From assembly GCA_029224185.1 (NCBI GenBank), contig CM055196.1, forward strand, positions 24,576,673 to 24,640,672: 64,000 bases of DNA. Direction: 5' to 3'. Position 1 is the first letter of the stretch; every line of letters starts with the position of its first letter. Both the position numbers and the translations under genes were made by a program. The notes under the pieces are model-generated. The model saw nothing but the letters and a program-made list of their open reading frames with translations, was not told where the DNA came from and ran no database searches. This DNA is from Karalla daura (Eukaryota; Chordata; Actinopteri; Chaetodontiformes; Leiognathidae). This document shows, piece by piece, positions 49,311 through 61,860 of this stretch.

Positions 49311-50400
49311 TCCATGTCTCTATCAATCAGTTTTAGATTCACTTTGTTGCTTAAAAAACAAAAAACAAAACAGCAGCATCCACTCACTTGCTGCTCAAAA
49401 CAACAAAGCTTTGCTGTCATTTGCTCTAATTCTGAGCTGTCAATCACCTCTGCCTACATAGATTCACTGTATCAAGCACCTGAAGACTTAAACACACATG
49501 CCTCTGCAGAGCGTGTACGTGTGACTCTGACAGTGCAGCATCTTCTGGGAGGTCTTTGCAGTGAAATGAGCGGCTGTGACCTTTTGTAGAAGCCGGGCTC
49601 TGAATCACGGCCTGCACACACTGAGACGAGGTGAGCGGCTCAGCAGCTCCGGAGACCTCTCTCATTAACTGGGGGGGCAGTGGACGGTCACCCCGAGCCG
49701 GCTGATCCTGCTAATTGAAAGCGTGAGACTTTGTAACACAGACGAGGGCTCTTTGTTATTTTCGTGTGTGACTCATCCACATCATAAAAATCCACATTTC
49801 TATCGCAGATTTGATTAGTGTGGACCTGTTTCATAACGTCCTGTCCATTTATCAGTGGAGCATCATCCTGCAGGGTCACCTGCACACGCACCACAACCTC
49901 ATGAATCATGAATCTCTGGAGGCTGAAGAAACCATATTTGGAAGAAAGGGTGGGACTAGAGACAAGTGAGGGGCGGAGTCATCTTTTGCCATCCTTATCA
50001 CACCCCCTGATCCATACGGTCCATACTGCCAGAACAATCCAGCCACACCAACGAGGTAAATTTCTAGAAAGGAACCAGCCTTTTTTCTTCATGGTTGCAA
50101 ATGATCTAACACGATGATGTCACCTCGCCTTTAATCTGGACAGTAGTTGCACATGTGCAGAAGCAGTTAAACGTATGGGATGGTGGTTTGGTTTGGAGCA
50201 GGGAGGTTATCAGTGAAAAGAAGCGCAACACATTTGTCGTTTCCTCTTCATTCACTCGTAGAAAGCTGGAGTTTGTTGTTTGCACAGAATCAGTGCAAAC
50301 TGCAGTGACGCTGCAGGACAGATGGGAGGGATGCTTTGGGATGCATACGCTTGAATGTTCACAGTGGCTTTAGAGCTGGGAGTTCAAATTGATAATCGCA
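49311..50400. other. Non-coding stretch, no gene recognised
   Basis: A 169-codon plus-strand frame (49,080-49,589) begins inside the SINE-like repeat and is rejected. Nothing else was recognised. Confidence 0.5.
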
Positions 50401-50579
50401 TGTCTGTCTGTTTGTCTGTCTGCCTGTCAGCCTGTCTGTCTGTCTGTCTGCCTGTGTGTCTGCCTGTTTGTCTGTTTGTCTGTTTGTCTGCCTGCCTGCC
50501 TACTTGCCTGTCTGCCTGTCTGCCTGTATGTCTGCTGTCTGTCTGCCTGCCTGCCTACTTGCCTGCCTACCTGTCTGCC

Positions 50580-50652
<73 letters not shown>

Positions 50653-50653
50653 G
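50401..50653. repeat. (TCTG)n tetranucleotide microsatellite, 253 bp
   Basis: The left two-thirds is a degenerate TCTG/TGCC/TTTG mixture and the right end is pure (TCTG)n, a gradient typical of an array still growing at one end. The Cys/Leu/Ser/Val and Arg/Gln/Thr/Asp frames inside are repeat products. Confidence 0.96.
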
Positions 50654-53159
50654 GTCTATCTGCATGAAGTGGGCAGTAGAAGTAAAAGCTCATTAAAGCT
50701 TCACGTCCACTGTAAGTCACTGCATGCCAGAGCGGCCTGAAGCCTGAGGAGCCGCCTACTGTCATTATTTGTACTGTCATTATTTGACGGGCTTTAAGGT
50801 TTGTTTAGAAACAGATTGTGGTGGTGTTTATGTGACAGTTCCATTTAATTAAAAAGTTAATCATGATTCAAAGGCAATAGACAAAGTAAGCAGCAAAGCA
50901 GCTAAGTGTAAAGTATTAAACCTTGAGAAAACATTAAAATCTGTTACTGAGAATAAATTCAAGACGCAGTGCTTCACTCCTAAAGAAGCTGGTGGAGACG
51001 AAGCTCCACCCTCTCTTTTCAGGTATGGAAACGACGTGTGATAAAGAAAAGTTTTTTTGGTGTCTCATTAATGTTCTGACTCATTACTGGGTGACAAAGA
51101 AGACTTTATGTTGGTTTTTAGATGAAGATGTTTATTGAAGACGTGGTTGAACTGTAGGATGAACATTGGACAGAAAATGAAGCAGATACATCACAATGAA
51201 TGGTGTACACCACAGTCTTGTTTGTTTACAATCCATCTGGAAATTTACATTTGTTGACATGTATTGTTGCAGCATTTTGATATATATATATTGTATATTC
51301 ATATTTGCAAGACATTAATGAACCTGGCAGAGATTAAGCATCATTTACAGGAAGTAGAACCTCTGTCTAATCCACAGACCCCGCTATGAGACAGACTCAA
51401 GAGTTCAGTATTGAAAGTGTTATTTCACTATACTCAGCAGTGTGAATTAAATTCCATCCGTCTCTGTTGTGTTAGGAAGGAATCAGGGATGATTCCGGGT
51501 CATTGAAGAGGAGCTGTAACGCTGATTCGACAGTACAGTGTCATTAGCAGGGCTTTGTGTAGCCATCACTGACTTCAGACATTACCGACACATTGTTATG
51601 AAAATATCAGCAGTAATTCTGAGTCATTTCCATATCGGCCTGACAGGGCTAATGAGACTTATTAGTCATATGCTTCCTATTGGATTTGAAATGGCACTGA
51701 GCTAAACGACTGCTGAGCCACAGAAAGTGATCGCTGCTTAGTGGAGAAAGAAACGTTCACTTGATGAGTCCATTGTTCAGCGCGGCCGGGCCGACCAGAA
51801 TAACCGCGGCAGCACAAAGCAATGCAATCTCTGCCTCCATTACAGGCCTGTTCTGAAGGAGTCGCTGGGAGAGACGGCCTTCATTATGAGTCGTTAGCCT
51901 CCGTGAGCGTCTTCAATTGACTTCTGAGGGCGGCTGAGATGCTGCCATTGAAGCGCCCGCTGCTGTGCTGGTGCTGGAGAGCCCTCCAGGAGACGGGGGA
52001 TCTCTGGGCTGTTCACAAACAGACACGGGCCCGTTCTGCAGTGTGCTCCACCTGAAATGAGGCCAGAGACTCATGCATTTTTCTCAGCTGGGAGCGCTTG
52101 AAGAGATGTGCTCCGGGACCGTTTTTTAAGCGGCCGCTCTGCGTGCGCTATTTGCCGTATTTTAGCAGCCATTTGAACTTCCTCTCGCATCACAGATGGA
52201 AAAACAGGACTGTTCTTCCCGCTGCTGTCAAGGCCACTTTAAAGCTTACAAAGTTTGTAGATCGTGTAAAGAAAAAAAAAAGAAAAAAAATTGATGATCT
52301 GTCCTCAGAGGGACTCCTTTCAATTATTTTGGCAGCATTGGATGATAGAAGATGCCATGCTGTCTAGTCTCAGTCTGAGAGTAGAGTTTTTTTTCACCTC
52401 ATACTGTGTTGTTATACCGCCTCAACAGCACATTTGAATTTCAAAGTTTGCTCTTCCCAAGGAAACTTTGCAGAGTGACTTTCAGAAAAAAAGACGTAGG
52501 TATCTACTTTTTCTTACGTTCACTCAATCGAATCCCGAGAGACGTTGTTTGTCAGCGCCAATTTAGAATGACTTTCCACACATATGGTGCTTTAAAGCTG
52601 CAGAAAGCTTCTCAAACTGATCCAATCTCAGGCAGCGAGGCTCTCAGAAGTTCAGCGCTGCTGTGATGCAGCGTGATACCGAGCCTCACCTCGCGGATCA
52701 GTCGCTGCCCTCAGTCTCTGTCAACAGCTAATTATTTATCACGTATTTATGCCATCGCACAGTAAGAAATATTGGTATAAACAACACTTCAGCCAAAACC
52801 ACAGACAAGGCTCCTCTAATGAAAAGACAGTTTGTCACAGGAGGGAAGTACAGGACAACAGCTCTCTCTCTCTGGATGTTGCTCCAAATGGTATGGTAAG
52901 TATTCTGATTCCAAGTTAAACTAAAAAGACAATACTGACCTTCACTACTGTGAAAGAAAAAATGACTAACATTTCCTCAACAATATGAAACCTCTGAACC
53001 TCTGATTGGACAGACTGCGGAGGCATCTGACCTGATGTGTCTTATCTCATCTTATCATAACTTGTTGTACAAAAAGTTATTACAAACAATGAAAAACAAA
53101 TGATAAAGAATCATCAGCATAAAATTCTATGAAATAAATGTAACTGTGAGTTCACATGA
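50654..53159. other. Non-coding stretch with one possible regulatory block
   Basis: (TA)-rich patch near 51,283. A 51,540-51,980 block is listed separately. A poly(A) patch (52,270-52,290) follows it. No gene recognised. Confidence 0.5.
51540..51980. promoter_or_regulatory. Candidate conserved non-coding element
   Basis: A repeat-free, motif-rich block: TCATTAGCAGGGC, GGGCTAATGAGACTTATTAGTCATATG, CCATTGTTCAGCGCGGCC, CATTATGAGTCGTTAGCC and CTTCAATTGAC. It has no open frame of note. It looks like developmental regulatory DNA by eye only. Confidence 0.3.
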
Positions 53160-53490
53160 GGTCCTTCCATCTCTAAATAACACCTTTCTGAAGGTCTTTC
53201 CCTGCGGAGCTGCATTGTGTGCCTGTTTTCTCTGGGTTTCCTCCCAAAAACATGAATCTTCAGGTTGATTGGAGATGGTAAATGACCCCCAGGTGTGAGT
53301 GTGACACTGAGTGATGTGTGTATGTGTGTGACAGACTGGAGACGTGTCCAGGGTGTATTCACTGGCTTTGCCCCCATGTGAGCTGCAGATGGAGCTATGA
53401 TGGTGCTCTTTCATCCATCTGTCCATTTCTATAATAGATTTCCCTCCACAGCTCGGCAGGAGGCCGGAGCTGATCTCCACTCAGACCTTA
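53160..53490. repeat. Composite SINE-like repeat (second copy)
   Basis: Plus part: GTGCCTGTTTTCTCTGGGTTTCCTCCC, GATTGGAGATGGTAAATG, CAGGTGTGAGTGTGA and GTGTCCAGGGTGTATTC. From about 53,400 it reads in the opposite sense (CCATCTGTCCATTTCTATAATAG... GGAGGCCGGAGCTGATCTCC). The join TGAGCTGCAGATG between the halves is shared with the 48.9 kb copy. Confidence 0.6.
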
Positions 53491-55098
53491 TTACGGTACG
53501 TGACGGGTTAAGGAAATGAATCTCTCTATTTATTTTGTTCGGGGATGAATTCAAATGTATTTGTATATTTCTGGAACACTAATGATATTGTATTGGGAAT
53601 TTATAGTTCCTGGCCAACCCTGTAAGACCCAAGTACAGAACATAAAATATAAAAATAGTTGTTCCTCACAGTTCCAGTTTCTTTTTTTTACATAGTGACT
53701 AATATTACAACTCAACGCCTCGTCGAGAGCATGAATTCTGAAATTTTCTTCACACTGTCTGAACAAATATAATGTTATAGCAGTGGTGAAAAACTACTTA
53801 TCACTCAAACCTATTCTACTATTACAACATTGATATAAAGAGCGCTGAATAAAATAATAAAATGTCCACAATAAATAAACATCTTTGAGTTCTAGACTTT
53901 ACAATAAAGCCCTTAACACATTTCAGGAGTTTTCAACAAAACCAGTTGAATAAAACAAAGAGATAGCTCGCTTAGAGACGTATCGTTAGTGTAAAGTCTT
54001 GACCCTAACGACACCCATAAACACATCGTCTGTCCAGTAGCATTGTGACAACAGACAGTAGGAGCCACTGACCAGGTAAATGTGCTCTTTAGGGTCGCTT
54101 ATAGTGAGGTAGTAATATAACAACCACGGGAATATTCGACTTCTCTATGTCTCAAACAACACCATTTCCAGCTCTATTCTTAGATTCCACAAAATGCCAC
54201 TGAACGCCGCCACAGACCCGATAACATCAAAGGCCTGGTGTTTGTCAGGTGGCTCAGCACCACCCCGCCTCACACCGCCTAAAAGCAGCATCCCCCATAA
54301 TTGGGGAAAATAGCCCTGTATCCTCACCCCACCAGTCCCCATTGATTTTCTGTTTATTCATCCCTGTGTTCCTGGAATCCAGCGGCTGCAGAGAAGAAGC
54401 AGCAGCTCTCAGGCTCCCTCAGTTCCTCCTGCAGCCGCTGTGCTCTGATGGTCCTGATGCAAACCGGAGGCTAGTGTGTGTGTGTGAGTGTGTGTGTGTG
54501 TATCTGTACAACCTGGTTCCATCCATCTTGCTCTCCACATTAAAGGCGGTGACTCATGCCACGGAAAGGGCCAGAAGAGGAAGAGGAGAAGCTGGAGACC
54601 ACCTGCTGGGCCGGAGGGGAAGCGGCTCTCTGACACCATCTCGCCGCTGATTCATTATTGTCTTTACATGAGCAAAAGGTTGCCGTCTGTGGATTTTGTG
54701 GAGGGAGGGAGAGAGAGCATGTGATACATTTGTCCGCCTACTATCCCCAAAAGACTCGACAAGCCTTCCCTCCCTGGCTGCCAACTCTAAGCACTGTTAT
54801 TTAAAGTGATGCATTTCCTGGTGCCTGCCTGCTGGAGTGGACTCTCCATCACCTACACAAACACAAACTCATGCACACACACACACACACTTCTGAAGAC
54901 ACACACAGAAACACACACACACACACACGCATGCTAACACAGACAGACACATCAACACGAGGCTACAAATGCACACACACACAGACGTATGTCTCAGCGC
55001 AGGAGTGGGAGCAGACGTGTCACAGGATGCAGCAGATTCGCTCCTGAGCTGCAGAAACCCAGTGTCTGACAAGATGCCGAGGCAGAAAAACAGGGCAG

Positions 55099-55129
<31 letters not shown>

Positions 55130-55479
55130 GCTCTCGGTGTCACAGTTCAGATTTATTTTTTCTGTCCGCTCAGCACATGAACAACTCACAGAGGAGGTGG
55201 ATTTTCATCATTTCTAACTGACCATAAGGACCAGGAATAAAACCAGACAGACACACGCAGCTTTAATGGTAACGTGGCTGTACATGTGCTCATAATGATG
55301 ATAAACTTTATATGAATGTAAATTTATTACAGGCTAGAAATATGCACGCAGTTAAAAATGAGAACAAGGCTGAACAAAGATGAGTAACGATTAACATTTA
55401 GTAGAGTTTTATAGATGTCATTTATATACATTTATATGCTGCTGGATATCATGCCAGCCAGTCCCAGAACCTCTATCCA
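53491..55479. other. Non-coding stretch with short TG/CA runs
   Basis: Simple repeats near 54,474-54,501 (TG), 54,874-54,930 (CA, interrupted) and 55,101-55,129 (TG). No gene recognised. Confidence 0.5.
55101..55129. repeat. (GT)n microsatellite, short
   Basis: Perfect GT array. Confidence 0.95.
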
Positions 55480-55650
55480 TCCTATCCATCTATATTCAGG
55501 TGTGTAGGGGCCTGGTGAAGGAGATCTCACATAAGGAGTACATGCTCCAGTCAGCCTAAACATGCATGTCTGGAACTCTACACAGACAGGAGCTCGTTCC
55601 AACCTGAGACTCAAACCTAGGTCCTTCTTGTTGTGAGGTGACAGTGGCGT
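55480..55650 (-). repeat. Teleost SINE-like repeat, minus strand
   Basis: On the minus strand the order is CACTGTCACCTCACAACAAGAAGGACCTAGGTTTGAG, TGTGTAGAGTTCCAGACATGCATG and ATAGATGGATAGGATGG. This is the head and tail of the family with a shortened middle. Confidence 0.6.
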
Positions 55651-56387
55651 AGATCATTATTTCTATTCAGATCTCGAAATAAATCGACCTTAAGATTTTA
55701 ATTTGTTAAATTAAATATAATCAATCATCGATATCTATTAAGAGAAAATATGGCGATTTTCTTGGATTAATGGTGATGAAACACAGTGAAGTTATTTTTG
55801 ACGAGCTGAGAAGGACCAACGTGCTGCTGCGTTTGTCTCATTAACTCTCATTAATCAAAGACAAAGCGGTGGTGATTTACGGGACACACCTTGGAGTAAG
55901 ATCATAGAAATAAAATGGAACGTGACCAATCTAAAGCAGGAGCAGATAAACAGGAGTGATGAGGCAGCTTGGGTAACTTGACAGTCGTGGCCTTTGGAGC
56001 CCAGCTGAGGTCACCTGGAACAGTCAGGGGAGTAGGAGGAGCAGACCTGGCACCTGAGCGTCTTAGGAAGTCATTCTGTCATTTTTCATTAACTCTGCAA
56101 GTGTCAAGTGAACCCAAGCTCATGTCACAGCCGGGAGCTGAATACTCATTTAGAGAGAGTGACTTGAAGGGATGAGCTGGAATCACACATTTAGTAATGT
56201 GAAATCAAAAGGACAGCAAACCCAAAGTGTCCAAAATCCTAGTAATAAAAAAACCCCAAAAAACAGCAAACAAAATCTGGAACTAACCTCGCAAAAATAA
56301 ATAGAAGAACTGCTGCTAGACCTGAAAAGCTGGTTCCAGAGTAGCAGCAGTTTTTTTACTGGGTCAGAATTAACAACCTGCTGAAGG
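55651..56387. other. Non-coding stretch, no gene recognised
   Basis: Unclassified sequence between the SINE-like repeat and the G-rich minisatellite. Confidence 0.5.
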
Positions 56388-56577
56388 TGGGTTATGACAG
56401 AGGCTGGGGGCGGGGTTATGTTAGAGGGAGGGGGTGGAGCCATGAAATAGTCTGGGGGCGGGGTTATGATAGAGGGAGGGGGCGGGGCCTTGAAAGAGGC
56501 TGGGGTTATGTTAGAGGGAGGGAGTGGAGCCATGAAAGAGGCTGGGGGCGGGGTTATGATAGACGGAGGGGGGGGAG
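56388..56577. repeat. G-rich minisatellite, 48-bp unit, about four copies
   Basis: The unit runs GAGGCTGGGGGCGGGGTTAT... to ...GGAGCCATGAAA. The first two complete copies are 48 bases; the third lacks 6 bases; the fourth is partial. Since 48 is divisible by three, the minus strand encodes a 16-residue Pro/Met/Ala/Ile repeat that looks like a Pro-rich protein but has no gene context. Runs of four to eight G occur on the plus strand. Confidence 0.9.
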
Positions 56578-59500
56578 CCAAGGCAGATCATGAAGCCTGC
56601 CACTGTCTTTCCAATTCACAAGAGAAGCCACTGACATGATGAAAAGCAGCTGAAGAAACGAAGTAAAACCTGTCAGAACCAAAACACGGAGCAACAGGCG
56701 GCCGAGAAAAAACTTCCAGGTGTTGAAGTCCTCGACTCTTTATCGACAGAGCAGCTGCCGAGCTACAGGAGCATAGAACTGAACTTGATGCTATTTCTCT
56801 TTGTTCTTTTTAAATACATTTATGTCTTAATGTCTGCTCCTACTCCACATGCAGTAAGGTAATGATGAAGCTTTTGAGCAGTGCAAAATCAACCACGTCC
56901 TATTGGCTCACAAGTTGAAACTTTCCAAAATAAAACGGGAAACAACCAAGACACAGATGACACATTCTCACACACTCAAACCCAAGTGTGACCACTGCTG
57001 GGCCAGGAACACATGGGGCATCTTTGATTAGCATCACATCGAGTTTCTCAGGCTGGGAGAGGAATGGACAGACACAGAGAAGCTCCGAGACTGGGGAGGA
57101 TTCCCAGCAGAGCGTGAGGTCCGTGTGCGGTGAGTTCCTCCGTCATTTGTTCCACTCTCTCTCCTGGTTCCTCTTCCCCTCCCAGGCCGGGGGCCTGTCC
57201 TCGCTGGGCTCTTCCAGCCATATGGACTCATCTGCATTCCAGGGTCTCTGGCAGCCAGTGAGACTGAGGATCCTGCTTTAATGTTTCAGTGCTCAGGCGC
57301 CCGGCTCCGTAATTTCCCAGCCTGGTGCGGCCGAGGGAGCTAAAGCGCTAAATTGCTGTCTGGAGATTCTCGACGGTTCTTAAAGGAAGAAAAAAAGAAA
57401 AAGCGACCCAGTGAAATGCTCTTGTGCAGCCCGGTGCATATTTAATTCCTGGTTAATCAGCGGGGGCGATAGTGCGTGTAAGCAGATTAGTCCGACCCTT
57501 ATTCATCCATAACAGGGCAGATCGATGTCCCTCCATTTTGTTAGAGGAGCCCACTGACACGTGACTGACGATTTAGCTTGTCATTTGCTTGCCAATAAGA
57601 TTAAAGAAAAATAAATCCTCTGTACTCACTCTGCTCCACCGTCACCTGCAGGAGTCTCACCTGCAGACTCGACTCGTATCTCAGAATACGTCACAAATGG
57701 ACAAGACCGGGTGCTCTGGTGTTTGTTTTCTTATGGAAGAAAGCAAACATCTGTCCAACTGGGGACAGGAAAATCGAGTGGTGCAGATGTTGGAAGAGTG
57801 GTTTGCACACAGCACTGAGGCAGTGACGATCGGCCTCTTTATGCCTGGATGCTGACGGCTTGTTCTCTGTGTCTTCAGAGTGTCTTCAAAGTGTCTGTAA
57901 CGTGATGTCACTCTGTGGCTGTTTGTGTCAATGTAACACAGACAGTTTCCTCCTCAATGAACTGCAGTAGGACCATACTGTGTGCTTTATTTACATGTCC
58001 ATGGTAATCATCTGTCTTGTGCTTCAGATGTCAGAACCCAGAAAAAACATGTTTAGTACATTACAGGGCCTTTGAAAATGATTTGTGTCTGATTAGTCTT
58101 TATTTGAAGGTGGAGGATGTGTGTCTGATACATGTCTGTCAACACTGTGCTCATCATTACTGTAGAGTACTCCATTAGTCTGAAGAGGCTGGAGCTTTCT
58201 TTACCTTATTATCTATGAATTTTCATCCACTTCTCACTAGCAAAAACCCTAATCACAGCCTGTTCATGTTCCAGAACAGAACGCCATCTATTAGGCTCTG
58301 CAAAAACTCTAATGTAAGTATAATGGAATAATAAAAAACATCAAGGCAAAACAGGCTCATAGTTATTTATATCTGAATGTGTTCTCAGAGAGATGTTATG
58401 GAGGCTCAACAGAGTCTTTGTTCTTTGTATCCAGACAGGTGACTAAACTTGTGTTTAACCTCTTTGCAGTTATTTTAAGAACCTGGGGTTTGTTCTTTAA
58501 CTTTCTTTAAAATTACATAGTTTTACAGATTTTTTTCCATCTCTAAAGTTTCTGCTTGCTCTCCTTTCTTTGTCTTTGTCTTTGTTTTTAAGATCTGATT
58601 GCATTTGCATTGTACATGCAGTAGGCGACATAGAGCTAATTGCATTATTATTATAGAGTGTTACCAGTGTTCATGCCAGAGAGCTTTAGGAAACAAAACC
58701 ATGTTGGTTCATGTTTGCTGCTCAGGCATCTTTAATTACAACCTTGTCTCATTATGTTAATAGAAAACAGAGTTCTGTCAGCATCACGTTTCTCATTCTG
58801 AGCCAACACTAATGCTGGTCATCATCAATAATTGTTTGTTGTGTTTCCCCCCCATCACTGTGATGTTATTGTCTCAGGGATTTTAATGATCTCACAATGA
58901 GTCTAAAACTTATATTTCCACTGCCTTTAAGACAGAAAAGGACAAAGAACAAAGAGGGATTTATTAATCCCAGATGGGCTCTTTGAAAGTGCCTTCAAAC
59001 ACTGAGGGACATTTGATGTACAGAAATAGAACTAAACAGAGTACACAAGCTTCTAAACACACTAATCACCATTTGAAAGTTTGTTATTATCAGCATTATC
59101 GTTAGTATTATTATTAGAAAGGCTGCAGATTTTCATTGCCTCAGTGATATCTCATCCACCACGGCCACAGTTACTGACTGTGAACGTGGAGAACAATGCG
59201 ACATTATGGAATAACACGTATGTATTATTCATGAACGCCCTGATTAAGAAAACCTGCCGAAGCAAAACAGAGACAACTGAAACTGCGCCCGTCCTTGGCA
59301 TTAGCAGATAATCCACTGTCAGCTGTGTAAATGAAGCTCGTAAAGCACTGATAATAGTTCCGCTTAAAGAGCCACTTGTCTGCATATCTCCGTCACGCGG
59401 GGTCGGCTCGTCTGTCTCTCGGAGCCTCCGGCTCCTGTGACCGGAGCCTTTCGGATTCATACGTCTGCACATCTGCACAGGTAACACAGCTGTCATGTTT

Positions 59501-59623
59501 CTATTCTGAGATGTTTTCCTCTCTCCTGTGAAGCTGATGGACGTCCTCGCAAATATGAAGAAGCAACCCTGAGTTTCAACACCTCTCCTCGGAGATTAGA
59601 ATTGGGCGGATGAGATGCAATAT
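56578..59623. other. Non-coding stretch, no gene recognised
   Basis: A weak LINE-like 3' end on the minus strand may lie at 58,950-59,050 (GGGATTTATTAATCCCAG). No exon recognised. Confidence 0.5.
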
Positions 59624-60682
59624 GCAGGAATATGATTAAAACCATTGCAAGTAGCCGGGGTCAGAAGTCGTTTCACTTGGCAACTGAATATTCATCAATT
59701 TCACCCTTAAACCGTGCAATGATTAATTGAACCTCCAGTGTGATTAAAATATGAATGAGTTCCTTTCAAGGCTTTAACTCCCGGGGACGGCACAAACTGA
59801 GCAGTTCATGTTTAATGCATGAATCACTTATTGGTTTATCTTAGTGAGACCACTTTCTGCTGCCAGGTATTCTTCCTTCACGCAGGTTTACGGAGCTCCA
59901 GGAGTTTATCTTAACACTGACCTGCTAAAGGATGGAATCTGCTCCTCCTGCTCTGCTCAGGTTTGTTGTTTGGAGGGAAAAAACAAAAACAGGAATCAGT
60001 CATGCTAATGAGGCAAACGCAGCGGGCGCCGTTCTGTAGGAGCAGAGACACTCCTTCACTGCCCCGGGCGCCGTGTCTCGGCCCAGTTGTGCAGCCAACC
60101 AACCTGCGGTTCTGACCCACTTTCTGGCCTCATCCGTCACACTGAGAGTCCTGGAGACTCTGATTCATTTCCCTTGAATCCCATTTATTCCTCCCATGCC
60201 GTTATGTCATCATTACAGACTTACCTCTTCCATCGTCCTGGAAGCGGGCAGCCCGCATTTGAATATTTCATTATAACGCGATAATACTTCAAATATGCCA
60301 CAGGATGTGATTTATACAGGTCAGGGACGACGCTCACACTCTTCTGTACCTGAGCATAATTGCTGCAGGTTGCGATCACTGACCTGACATGTGAATTTAT
60401 CTTCGTATGATGAATTATCAGTGGTTAGGAAAGGGTAAATTTACAGAGAATGCCGTGTCTCTGCAGACAGCTGCTCAAACAGGAAGACGTAAAAGTCTTT
60501 TTCTTTCTTTTTTTTTACAGATCAGTGGTAGAGTTTGGATTTGAAAAGATATAAATAGGCCTTTTGTTAATTTTCCCTCCATTTTCTGAATTGATTGGTG
60601 GATCAGGGGGCTAATTCAGCCCTTAAGGAGCTACACTTAGAAGCAGACTCCCCGAGAGCCCCGCAGTAAGTCATCCGTAAAC
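59624..60682 (-). repeat. Inverted-duplication copy B (non-coding, about 1 kb)
   Basis: Reverse-complement partner of 32,622-33,648. Block 1 is at 60,564-60,682, block 2 at about 60,070-60,316 and block 3 at 59,624-59,753. On the minus strand block 2 carries TATAAATCAC (starting at 60,316), an ATG (60,233-60,231) and GAG|GTAAGT (exon end 60,225). The block 2 to block 3 spacing is longer than in copy A because of extra sequence around 59,760-60,060. Divergence is concentrated between blocks, which suggests selection on the blocks, or an old duplication with uneven decay. Confidence 0.85.
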
Positions 60683-61309
60683 CACACTTCACCCAGTGGT
60701 TCGCCAGCCTGTCCCCTCACTGCACCGCACACATCAGCTGCTGCCCGCTGCCCAGGAAACCGCCATCAAGTGTCTGAATGCACTTTATCCTCGAAGAAGC
60801 CAAACTAGAAAAAAAGAGACAAAATGACAAATCAGAGGCGTTAATGAGCAAAAAACGGGCAGCTTCCAGGGCAGCTTGCAGCAGAAGCCCGGATCTATGA
60901 GCAGAAGCTGGATTGAATTATCCTGCAGTTTCCCATTTTCACTGTTACAACAGAGTGTTCATTTGTTGTCGTTCCAGTAGTCTGCTCCCAGTCGAGCCCC
61001 CAGTTGGTCCCCGGCGGCGTGGAGCTTATCGCGTCTGAAAACACTGGAGCACTTCTTCGATTCCAACGCGCCGGAGGCGAAGGAGCAGCCGGTCAAAGAC
61101 GGAGCCGAGGCCTCGAGGGGAGCTCACAGTCAGCGAGCAGGAGAAGGTGCTTCGCTTTAGCTCAAGGACGCTTAGACATGACAAATGACTGATGCTGATG
61201 GATGTATTATTGGTTTTTGTGGGAACCAAACCTGAAACCGCTCGGTTACCGAGGTAAGTCTGGCTGAGATTCCACGGCTGAAAATTAAACTGCTTCTCTC
61301 CAATCAGAG

Positions 61310-61860
61310 TATCAGATGATTAAAAGGCCCGATTCCCTATTGATTTCCTGTTGGAAGCACTCGGAGACATGTTTTGTTTATTGCTATTCTGCAAATCAGC
61401 GGAGCACAGCAGGAAGAGAGAGCAATTACAAATGCAAATTCCCAATAAGAGCCTGGAAGGTATGTTGAAAGGTCCTCCGAAGGATATAATTACAGCCCGG
61501 CTTGATTACATTTAAAGGAAGATGGAGATGAAATATTCCTGAATTATTCAGGCAAACAAAAAACACCCTGTGAGCATGTGAGAAGCAAGTGCTGCGATCA
61601 ATCTGATGAGATGCTGCACCCGGGAGAGTGACAAGACGGAGCGCCCGCTTTGTTTGATCGCCTAAAGCGTCGCTGGTGCTTCTCCGCAAACATTTTCCAT
61701 TCCTCATCAAAATCCTATTTCCATTACATAAAAATTATATCTTCTTTTCCACTTAATGAAGCTCAGAATGGAGATTGTGTGAGGCCAGCGAGGCACATTA
61801 TACATTTTTTATTGCCAGCCTCTGACATTAGGCCAGATTAATGCAGAGTGGAGTCATTGA
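61310..61860. promoter_or_regulatory. Candidate conserved non-coding element
   Basis: A 550-base repeat-free block with CAATTACAAATGCAAATTCCC, GATATAATTACAGC, CTTGATTACATTTAAAGG, TTCCTGAATTATTCAGG, GGCCAGATTAATGCAG and GTCATTGATTAAAC. Density of POU- and homeodomain-like sites is high. Function is a guess. Confidence 0.3.

Noticed and set aside
49080..49589. 169-codon plus-strand frame
   Set aside because: It starts inside the composite SINE-like repeat and runs into unclassified DNA, with no domain.
56183..56581. Pro-rich 132-codon minus-strand protein
   Set aside because: Nearly all of the repeat part is the 48-bp minisatellite, and the remainder resembles nothing known.
57089..57281. Candidate exon with Ser/Leu-rich frame
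   Set aside because: No matching acceptor/donor pair with a shared phase and no recognisable protein.
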